From Elymus sibiricus (lineage: Eukaryota > Streptophyta > Magnoliopsida > Poales > Poaceae), in assembly GCA_039707655.1 (NCBI GenBank), contig CM077672.1, positions 456,236,390 to 456,300,389 of the forward strand: DNA of 64,000 nt, in the 5' to 3' direction. Every line of letters begins with the position of its first letter. Position 1 is the first letter of the stretch. A program made the position numbers and the translations under genes. The notes beneath the pieces are model-generated. The model did not search any database. It was not told the origin of the DNA and worked only from the letters and a program-made list of their open reading frames with translations. Of this stretch, positions 46,701 through 55,386 are shown piece by piece.

Positions 46701-46706
46701 AATAAA
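46701..46706 (+). terminator. Poly(A) signal of the small-protein gene
   Basis: AATAAA, 313 bp after the stop codon, followed by a T/G-rich stretch (TGTACATACGCGTGTGCTTGT). It is the first canonical signal downstream. Confidence 0.65.
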
Positions 46707-46759
46707 ACTGTACGCGTCTTATGTACATACGCGTGTGCTTGTATCATGGTGATGATTTG

Positions 46760-47595
46760 CGTGTCTTGTGATCCATGTAAGTACGTCCGTCCTGGCCACA
46801 TGATCCACTCATAAGCATCTTGGAAATTGAATTATCTGATCTTCGTTCTGCTTCAAGACCTCCATATCCTCTCTTTTTTCCTTTTTTTGAAAGCATCAAG
46901 ACCTCGATATCCTAGCGAGCTAGTAGTAGCAACGAGGGCATTCCATTTATTTTTCCGAAAAATGCTAATTTATGAAGAGCCCCCTAGAATATGAAAATCA
47001 TGATGGAAGAGGGCCTACTTAATTTCTGGCAAACCCTCTAGCTTTTGAAAACTTGACAAAGTGTGCTTCGCCTCTTATATATACCATCAATACCAGGATT
47101 TGTAAGAGCCACTACTCCAATCTTTCTCCCTCTGCTTTGCAATTTGCATACATAAAAAGCACAAAAGAATATGGTCGTAAGCACAAGAAAATGAAGGATG
47201 ATCCATTCAGAAATCATTCACACTCCAAAACAAGGATGAAGTTGTTAATAATTCATTCATATATTCATGCATTCCAAATCAAATCAGGGAGGATGATCAT
47301 CACCACCTACACTAGATAAGGTCGAAACCATCCTCCCAAAGTATGTCTTCCACAGAAAAAAGAAACACAGCTACTAATCCTACTGTTTGTTATTCACAAT
47401 TCTGAAAAGGAAGAAGAAAAGCAGCTACTAATCTGATGATAATCTATTCGCTTCTCTTCAAAATCTGGATACTTGACAAACTTTGAGGGGCGTTCTGTTT
47501 GCACCTCGGCCAAAACAATTTGGAAATCTTGGGCCCCTCTTCGCTGCAATTTTTTCATTTGTCGTGCTAAGCGCGGGCTTCCACATAATGATTCT
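46760..47595. other. Intergenic, no gene recognised
   Basis: AT-rich sequence; no repeat ends or exons recognised. Confidence 0.45.
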
Positions 47596-49190
47596 TTTTT
47601 TTTTTGAAACGAGGCAAAAGATTTGCCATTTTCATTGATTAAGAAGAAGAGAATTGCCTGGTTAATTGGCGGAAAACCGAGCTAAAACCGATACAACCCA
47701 ACCCACATGACATGGGCACCACCGGCCAACCTGGCCACCGACATGGGACACACAGCTGCAAAGAAGAAAGGCATCCGTCGAGGAGTCGCAAGCGTCATTG
47801 TCATCACCGGTTGCCTCGAACGAGCGACTCCGACTTCACCATAGAGCTCCAACCTCGAAGCCAACCCGCAAACAGCTGCATAGAAGCCACGACGGCACAT
47901 GCCACCGGATGGCCACACGCGCAAGCAACCGACAGCTCCGACTTTGATGAAAAGCCTCACAAGGGAAATATGCAGGACTTGCGCCAACCGTGCCCTCCGC
48001 AAACGACCACCGAGCGCCTGTCATCATCACCACCTGGACCCGCTCCACCGCAGCTCCGACTTCAAAGCAACCAAGCAACCGACAGAAGAGCACCTCGGAC
48101 ACGCCGGGAAGAACCGACTACCGAAGTCCACGCCGCGACCTGAGCTCCTCTCGACGCCATCATCGTTGCCAAACAGAAACCAGCGCCCGCCTCAGCAAAC
48201 CACACGGCGAAGATGCCGCCATCCACGGCGAAGATGCCGCAATCCACCAGTCTCCCAGTCGTAGCCGGCTCCGAGACGATGCCCCCAAGGAGGAGAAAGA
48301 CGCGAAGACGCCTCCATCGCCCGATCCAGCGGATCTGTAGTTTCCCTCCGGAGCCAAACCCATGGGGAGGAGGAGCACACCTCCACGACGACGCTTCCAA
48401 GAAAGATCACGGCACCCGCAGGCGCCGCCGTCGCCGGCTCCGATGAAGGCCGGAGCAAAGATTTCTCCCGGAGATGCGCCGACCACCTGCCACCACCGAC
48501 CGCCGCCCACCAGCCACCACCTGCCGAGGCCGACCTCATTCTGGCCGCGGGATCCCACGATCCACCGCGACCAGACACGCACCACCCCCAGGCCGAAGCC
48601 GCCGTCCACCACCGCAGCACCACCATGGCCACCACCACCACAGCAACCAACGCCACATCGCGAAGCACAACACCCAGATCGATGCACCAGCTCGCACCAG
48701 ATCCAATCGGAGCCGCACGAGCGAAGCAGCAGAGCAGATGAGCAGGTTCTCCCTTCGCAGCACACCTCGCACTCCAGAGCAGCACAGCCGCCGCACCCGA
48801 CGCACGCCAGCCACCGCTGCGCCCAGCCGACGATCTGCGCCCCACGCGCACATCCGGATCCGAGCCGCCGCCGTGCGCACGCGCGCCGTCCACGCCCCGG
48901 CCACACCGGGAGCCCGGACCGAGGCCGCCGCCCTGGCACCCCACCCGCCGCCCGCAGGAGGCGCGACGCCGCTGCTGCCGCCGCCCTCCGCCCGACGCTG
49001 CCCCGCCCAGAGATCCCCCGCTCGTGAGAGGTGCAGCCCGCCGCAGAGAAAAGGAGCCCCGCTGCCGCCTGCTCCACGAGAGCTTTGCCTGCGGGAGGCG
49101 CCGGCGACGGCGAGGGGGAGGATGGGGTGGGGCGGCCGGAGGCCTTGGCGATTTGGTCGCCGCCCGTGTCGCCCCTGGGGAGGGAGCGAC
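47596..49190 (-). mobile_element. GC-rich LINE-like element, reverse orientation
   Basis: A T-run at about 47596-47606 followed by GAAACGAGGCAAAAGATTTG reads on the minus strand as the LINE 3' end CAAATCTTTTGCCTCGTTTC plus poly(A). About 1.5 kb of GC-rich DNA follows to about 49190, where composition changes abruptly. Very long overlapping frames occur on both strands with low-complexity Arg/Gly/Ala or Pro/His content, so no protein is called. It seems inserted beside or within a plus-strand LINE remnant (49203 onward). Confidence 0.5.
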
Positions 49191-49202
49191 GCGAGGGTCT
49201 TT

Positions 49203-49480
49203 CACGATACTTGTGTTTTCTGTCGCAGCAATTCTGAAGACGCCGATCATCTCCTTGTTGGCTGTGCGGTCGTTAACATCATTTGGGCAAGAATGTTAAA
49301 CTGACCCAGTCTCTCGGTGGTGGCTCCCTCAATTGGCAGTGGCTTTGTGGAGTGGTGGACTTTGGCAAGGGATGCTGCCCTTGGTATGGTCGTTTGCTCT
49401 GAACCTGAAGATTACAATCACCTTTTCGCTGGTTGTATGGTCGTCAACTTGGGCTGGAGCACCATTCTTCATTGAGGGTC
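49203..49480 (+). pseudogene. Two tandem LINE zf-RVT-like modules
   Basis: Module 1 (about 49206-49302): DTCVFCRSNSEDADHLLVG then CAVVNIIWARM and a stop. Module 2 (about 49393-49476): VCSEPEDYNHLFAGCMVV then NLGWSTILH and a stop. Both keep the order of the zf-RVT zinc region (Cys, S/E-E-D, HL, GC, W). They are about 185 bp apart, so one looks like a duplicated or second-copy remnant. Confidence 0.65.
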
Positions 49481-51064
49481 AATCTTTAGGCTGCTGTTCC
49501 AGATTAACTGTGACGGGCAAACCTTCTGAACCATCCTTCATCTGGGAGAGAATTTTAGAGATTGGACCAAAGCTAGGAGAGCAAACTATACAGTTTTTAA
49601 AATTGAAATATACGATCACCCTTACGGACAACACGAGTAAATTACCAAACTTACAAAAGTCAAAATTCTCGACAGAAATCATGCATATACATCTTGTATA
49701 AATACAAATTAGCACACTTTATCACAAAAATTTGCACATAAATGCTATACTACCCTATGTACATGAGTCATGAGTGATTCTTTTTAGAACATTTTGAAAC
49801 TTCAAAACACAGTTCTCAAATTTTCTAAGTTGTCCAAGCAAGCTTGGGTTCAGCTAATCCATATCGAGCACCCTGCCCTTCAGCATACTCAACCATTCTC
49901 GATGCGCGTGATATAGAACTTGAAGAAAGAATTGCATTAGCAGCTCTATGCCATAATGGCTATGATATCTTACGGAAGCCTCAGGTATACCAAGTGTAGC
50001 AAGCAATTATCTAGCAATGTGCACTAATTATATCTGAATATGAGGGACGGGTGAATGCAGAAAAACAACCAACTTAAAAGATAATTCGTTTTCCCATGAA
50101 GGATGTACAAGATTAACTACTCCCTCCGTCCCATAATATAAGAGCATTTTTGACACTACACTAGTGTCAAAAACGCTCTTATATTATGGGACGGAGGGAG
50201 TAGCTATGAAACATGTGGAATAGAACCATACTTTTTTCATGTATTTTAGGTACAGAAAAAACATAGAGAAATGTGTGTTCATGATTTTTAGTAAAAGATC
50301 TTATCTAAGAAGGAAACTCTGTGAAATCAAACCGGAAATTATAATACATCAAAAACAGCTGCAATGATCATTGTAGCATTGCACTGTGACCAGGCATATG
50401 AACATCTTCATCTCACTACATGGACATTGCAATCTACTAGTATGTGCACTGTAGGCCAAAAATATGCAACAAATAACGAACTACTCAAGATCTTCCCTGC
50501 AGTTTTGTGGGGCTACTGAAGCAAAATAAAAGCTTACAAGATCTTCAGGCAGCAATAAAGCCCCATATCTGTAGTTCCCCGAACATATAGCTCAAGATTC
50601 AGTTTACATCTTATACCCACCAGTAACATTGCTTTGCTAAAAAGAGAACCCTAACTAAATTCACTAAATTAATTAACGCATATTAGTGAGCCAGCATGCA
50701 GAAACCATCATCATCTCTACTTCTCTAGAGCCAGACAAACAACTATCTCTGGACATGCCATTATTATCAACTCATCAAAGTTCAAGGTACTCCTTTTGAG
50801 AGATGAATTTAGAGAGTTGGGAGAGCAAACTTTAGAATTTTCAAAATGGACAGAAAAACCACCGGTTCTTGAGTACTGTCTGCAGATGCATTTTCAAGCA
50901 AATTAAACAATGGAGCACATGGTTCTTACTGCAGCTGCAAGAATCGGAGGTTCATTATAAGATACCCATTCACCCACTTGCGCATGCCAACGACATGGAG
51001 AAACTATCAAGCTTACTGACAAAATCCAAAAAACAATGTGAGGAATCAAGCAAGCACCACTAAA
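49481..51064. other. Intergenic, contains a MITE and duplicated segments
   Basis: Apart from the MITE at 50120-50200, no gene is recognised. Short segments at 49540-49920 recur in diverged form and in the same order at 50800-51260 (for example 'ggagagcaaact', 'caagcttg', 'agcata(c/t)tcaaccat'). Confidence 0.5.
50120..50200. mobile_element. Stowaway MITE (81 bp)
   Basis: CTCCCTCCGTCCCATAATAT at the left and its exact inverse at the right; TA on both sides (50118-50119, 50201-50202). Nearly perfect hairpin. Same subfamily as 21082-21162. The arm TATTATGGGACGGAGGGAGT resembles the grass small RNA family miR1436. Confidence 0.94.
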
Positions 51065-51188
51065 CCAAAAGGGCTACTGAATAGTGACATAATTCATCAC
51101 AAGACACCTGTCGCTTCCAAGCTGAACCAAAAGTGCTACTGAATAGTTACATAATTCATCACAAGACCCCTGTCGCCTCCAAGCTTGT
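51065..51188. repeat. 62-bp tandem duplication in the F-box gene 3' flank
   Basis: Units 51065-51126 and 51127-51188 share CCAAAAG(G/T)GCTACTGAATAG and CATAATTCATCACAAGAC with about five differences. It lies 59-182 bp downstream of the F-box stop codon, probably in the 3' UTR. Confidence 0.9.
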
Positions 51189-51246
51189 CATCTTTTTTGT
51201 TGATGAGAGTGGCCTCCTAACCTTAAGCATATTCAACCATACCTTG

Positions 51247-52686
51247 TCAATGCGCCGCGTCACAGGGCATCACCCTTTCTGTAAACATAGATTTGTCGAT
51301 GTGATTCCAAAAAGGTGATGCCATGATACTATATAAATTGCCAATTAAGTAAGCACAATTAGTTGTATTAGCACCCAAAGTTTGGTCGGGAACATTTGAA
51401 ATGTAACTTTATATCTGATTAGAGATTCATTCTTTTGTTTGTTCCACAAACTTATATGGAGTATTAATTAACATTTGTTCCCTAAATCACAAAAAAAAAT
51501 ATATAGATACAGCAGCTATACCTTGTGGATTGTAGAAACTCATGTATGGAATCAAAGCACGAAATTTCTCGCCCTTCCATAGCTCCTTCCATCGCTGTGA
51601 CTTGACATTAATCTCATAGATGCCCAGGTCTGTGGTCACAAAAACGGTATCACTGCCCTCAACAGATCCAATCAGTCTAAGTCTTTCCTCAGGATTTTGG
51701 ATGGGGAGAAGATTCGTGAGATCGATAATTGTATGTTGACTCCATGACGCAACTCTGTTGAAACCCATTTCTCTTGACCATATGTAGAGGGTTAACCCAT
51801 CCACATGTGCAAACCCCAAACTGCCATCCTCCATTGCCATGAGGATAGCGGCACCATAAATGCCAGGCCCCACAAGAGGCACATCAACCAGTGATAAGCA
51901 ATTACATCTCAAGTCGTACTTGAGAATTTCTACACGATCATCACGAGCATACGCAAGCATGAAGTGAACTGCTTCTTTGACGAGGACAGGGGGCATTCGG
52001 TCAACGAACGCGTCGGCTTCAAGATGGAGACCAGAGCAAGGCTCGCCCCAGTGATGGTGATCAAATACAGGGCACGGCCTGCTCCAGTCACCGGTCTCCG
52101 GCAAGGACACGCACGCCTGTGCAACGCAACCATCTCCATCATCTTCACGCATGCCCAGGCCGACGAAGACCACCTGGAAGGGGCCCGCGTGGCACGCGCG
52201 GTGGTCACAGCCAGTCACGGCGCAGAGCACCGCGGCCCCATAGCTGTCGTTCACCAGGTCGGGCTCCGGCAGGTCCTTCCGGCAGCCCTTCATGGGGTCC
52301 CAAACGACGACCCCGATGGGCAACATATTCTCATCCCCAAGGAGAACGCGGCCATGGCGGCAGTCCCACGCATCGTACTTATGGTACCCGCAGTCGTCCT
52401 CGTCGGGGATGCACGCGCCGAATTTCGTGGTGGGTGTGAAGTCCGGGACGGGATCTTTTCCCCCCGGGCCGCAGCCCTCCAGCCAGGTATGAAGGAAGCC
52501 CAGCATGGGAGGAGCTCCATGGAACTCACGGTAGCGGCCGCGGAAGCGACGGCCGGTGAGGCGGCCGAGCCAGAGCTTGCTGGCGAGGGAGGCGCGCGCG
52601 AGGTGCTCTGGCTCGTCCGGCGGGAGGCGGAGGAAGATCTCCTCGAGGAGCTCGTCCGGCAGCGACGGTACCGGCGGCGGCGGCAT
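51247..52686 (-). CDS. F-box protein (398 aa, two exons)
   Basis: Exon 1 is 52686-51522, the intron 51521-51279 (243 nt, AAG|GTATAG ... TTTACAG|A, phase 1), exon 2 51278-51247 (32 nt). The N-terminus PSLPDELLEEIFLRLPPDEP followed by LARASLASKLWLGRLTGRRF is an F-box (residues about 8-50), which binds SKP1 in SCF ubiquitin ligases. The rest is the F-box-associated region of grass proteins (VVVWDPMKGCRKDLP, GDWSRPCPVF, GSVEGSDTVFVTTDLGIYEI, WKELWKGEKF) and probably binds the target, which is unknown. The short last exon adds ERVMPCDAAH after SFYNPQ, a C-terminus of the style seen in this family. Exon 1 is open without errors, so the gene looks functional. Without splicing, translation would run into the intron and end at 51487. 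Confidence 0.88.
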
Positions 52687-52957
52687 GGGCGGTGGAGGCG
52701 GCGAGGATCTCGGGAGGGGAAATTTTTCGAGACGTGCTGTGTGCGAGGAGAAAGGGGGTTGCTCTCACGGTTCGGTTGAACCAGCTCTGCGTGGGGTTTC
52801 CGACAGGTGGGGCCGGGAGGACAGTGAGAGTGACTGCCACAGCGTGTGCTTTGGATGCTTGGTTTCCCTACCTTTTGTGCTGCTAGCTCAAGAGCTTCCG
52901 TTGCTAATTTGCTTGGACTATCGTGTCATTGGTGCTATTGGATCACAAGCTATCATC
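52687..52957 (-). promoter_or_regulatory. 5' flank of the F-box gene
   Basis: GC-rich near the start codon, then mixed. No clear TATA box was found. It is bounded upstream by a Stowaway end at 52960. Confidence 0.35.
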
Positions 52958-52959
52958 TA

Positions 52960-54422
52960 CTCCCTCCCTTCCTAAATATATAAATATAAGGCCGATTCTA
53001 GGCGCCGGTCGACCGGCCGAGCCGTTCGATCTGCCTCTTCCGCCCCCCTGCTGCTTTGTCTAAAAACAGAAAGAAAACTGAATCGTGCGACAGGCAACTC
53101 CGGCCAGATGCAGCTCCTCCCGCGCGATCATATGCAGCTTCGCGGCTGACCAGACGCAGCTCCGTCCCTGACCAGACGCAGCTCCGCCGTCGACATGGAT
53201 GCAACTCCGCCATTTGTGCATCTCCGACGTCGCCACCTTACTTGCAGCTCCGACGCGGGCGGTTGAAGCTCCGTCGATGACGGTTCCAGCATCTCTTCCC
53301 AGCTCCGGTCGCCGCTGGGGACCGCTCGGTATCGTTCCACCATTTGCAAGAAAACATGGGGTTGCAGCTTTTTACTCCACGCTTGCAGCAAAAACAAGAG
53401 AAAGAAAACACACGACATGCCCGTGGTCGCCGTGGTCACCGTCGAGGAAGAAACCGGTTCCAGCAAACTGTGACAACGGTTCCAACAATCACCGATGATG
53501 GTTGCAGCATCCCGTTGCTCTGCGTCGCCGGTTCCAGCAAGCATGGTCATCGGTTCCAGCAAATCTTGCCACCGCTTCCAGCAAACCACGACGCCGGTTC
53601 CAACATAACCATAGCACCCCCCGCGCTCCGCTGTCGCACCACTGCAGACTCGCCGTAGCTCCCGAGAATGCTGGTTCCAGCAATTCACGCCGCCGGTTGC
53701 AACAATAAATGGGCTGCCATTTGCAGTTCAGCTTCACCGGCGTGCCGCTCGTCGCACCATCACACGCGCCACGCATTGCAGTTCCCGGTCGCCGCCACGG
53801 TTGCAGCTCCCGGTCCCTGCGGTTGCAGCTCCCCACGCCACCGGATGTAGCTTCTGCCGTCACGTCTGTAGCACCGGGCGCTGCCGTCGCAGCTCCCCCG
53901 CCACCATGGTTGTAGCTCCCCTGATTCACCTCTCCCCCCTTCCTTCATCTTCTCTGCAGCAGTGCCGGGCAGCCCCCCTGCCCCATCGTCTTCCCTGCCA
54001 CGGCGCCCATGGCTGTGCCGCATGGGTTGGCTCGCGAGAGAGGGGATGGATGTCGTCCATGGCCGCCGACGAAGGAAAGGGATGAGGAATGACTGGTTGC
54101 GGAAGAGATAAGGTGAGGGGAGGGTTCGAGCGGCGGGTGGGTCCTACCAAAACGTGGCACTTGCGGGAGCTCGCTGTGACCGTATGATGACGCTTGATTG
54201 GATGGCACGCGTGCGACCGGCCCAAGCGTGTCAAACGTTTCCCTAAATATAAAGTCTTTTTAGAGATTCCAATATAGACTACATACGGAGCAAAATAAGT
54301 GAATCTACACTCTAAAATATGTTTATATACATCCGTATGTAGTCCATATTTAAAATCTTTAAAAAGACTTATATTTTAGATTTCTCAAAAAAAAAAAGAC
54401 TTCTATTTTAGAACGGAGGGAG
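52960..54422. mobile_element. Stowaway MITE split by a 1.25-kb insertion
   Basis: The left piece 52960-52980 (CTCCCTCCCTTCCTAAATAT, TA before it) and the right piece 54243-54422 (CTAAATATAAAGTCTTTTTA to the inverse end AACGGAGGGAG, TA after it) make one Stowaway. The right piece also has 'agactt(a/c)tattttaga' twice. The two pieces join at the TAAATATA words that flank the insertion. Confidence 0.8.
52990..54243. mobile_element. Unclassified insertion with GCAGCTCC / GGTTCCAGC word repeats
   Basis: It starts GGCCGATTCTAGGCGCCGGT and ends at ACGTTTCCC inside a Stowaway. TAAATATAA occurs on both sides (52981-52989, 54244-54252), a 9-bp direct repeat that would fit a Mutator-type duplication, although TAAATATA is also doubled on the left. 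The body repeats words such as 'gcagctccg' (53110-53270, 53770-53920) and 'ggttccagcaa' (53280-53690). Ends show little inverted similarity. The long frames on both strands are word-repeat artefacts. Confidence 0.55.
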
Positions 54423-54467
54423 TACTACTCAACTTGCTTTAATAATGCCTACATTTTTATTTCATAC

Positions 54468-54762
54468 AACCTCCGTCTCAAAATAGTTGGCTCAGATTTG
54501 TCTAGATACATCCGTAACTATACATGTATCCTTATCTAAACATGTTTTAACAATTTTATTTCATACAACCTCCGTCCCAAAATAGTTGGCTCAGATTTGT
54601 CTAGATACATCCGTATCTAGACACGTATCCTTATCTAGACATGTTTTAACAATTTTATTTCATACAACCTCCGTCCCAAGTTAGTTGACTCGGATTTGTT
54701 TTAGTGTCTAGATACTTATGTATCTAAATAAATTTAAGTCAACTAATTTGGGATGGAGGGAA
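54468..54762. mobile_element. Stowaway MITE with its left half amplified three times
   Basis: CCTCCGTC(T/C)CAA starts at 54470, 54569 and 54668: an exact 99-bp period. The first two units end TTTTATTTCATACAA and have no right end. The third continues into the loop and the right terminal inverse AACTAATTTGGGATGGAGGG. Only one right end exists for three left halves. Confidence 0.88.
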
Positions 54763-54819
54763 TACACAAAAGAATTACCAAAACTAAAAAAAAAAACTTT
54801 ATGGTTGATGTTGAATGAC

Positions 54820-54833
54820 CAAGCATGACACTT
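54820..54833. other. SINE target duplication, left copy
   Basis: CAAGCATGACACTT, repeated exactly at 55072-55085. Confidence 0.93.
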
Positions 54834-55071
54834 TTTTTTAACACAGTACAATCGAAGTCGCTCACATACACGAGCATACATTCATCCCTATGAACGCACG
54901 CACGCACACCATACCCCCTATGAGCACCTCCGAGAGACTGCCCGGCATAGCATCTTGAGATTTTACAAAGTCACCACAGGCGCCTGCACCAATGTCAAGT
55001 CTAGGACTTGAACCCTGGTGGGCTGGGTATACCACTGTCCTTCTAACCATCCAACCACAGGTTGGTTCGCT
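54834..55071 (-). mobile_element. Au-like SINE, minus strand (238 bp)
   Basis: Minus-strand reading begins GAGCGAACCAACCTGTGGTT. The polymerase III A box TGGTTAGAAGG lies at 55049-55039 and the B box GGGTTCAAGTCC at 55015-55004. The 3' end is ...TGTACTGTGTTAAAAAAAA. The 14-bp target duplications confirm retroposition by LINE machinery. The A/B box spacing is tRNA-like. Wording agrees with the Au SINE of Triticeae from memory. Confidence 0.92.
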
Positions 55072-55085
55072 CAAGCATGACACTT

Positions 55086-55333
55086 ATCTGGTACAACTAC
55101 GGAGTGAATCAATCTTGATTTATTTGCTTGCTGGTATTTCGGTATATGCATTTACTCTTGCCAATTTTCTTGATCTTGATGTCGATCATATTGTGTTTTC
55201 CATGTTTATCAAAGTTTTTTTTTTTTTAAATCGCTCTTCCCTGGGTGCTTTTACTGTCAAGGTACGCTTTTATGGCTCTACGAGATACATTCATATTAGT
55301 TGGGTTATTAAGACTCACACAATAGATATGTCT
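55086..55333. other. Short spacer, nothing recognised
   Basis: A 118-codon plus-strand frame crosses this area but begins inside the SINE and has no recognisable product. Confidence 0.4.
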
Positions 55334-55360
55334 CCATTATGCTTTTAATCTAGGGAACCA

Positions 55361-55386
55361 CTAGGGATCAGACTACTGATCCCTAG
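55361..55386. repeat. Perfect 11-bp hairpin
   Basis: CTAGGGATCAG, loop ACTA, then CTGATCCCTAG. It lies near the left end of the polarity-switch element. Confidence 0.9.

Noticed and set aside
48192..49250. 352-codon minus-strand and 276-codon plus-strand open frames
   Set aside because: They overlap on opposite strands in a GC-rich block, have low-complexity Arg/Gly/Ala or Pro/His content and no domain. They are composition artefacts, apart from the zinc module at the right end.
53128..53929. 186- and 146-codon minus-strand frames rich in Trp, Arg and Leu
   Set aside because: They are the reverse reading of the GCAGCTCC/GGTTCCAGC word repeats, not a protein.
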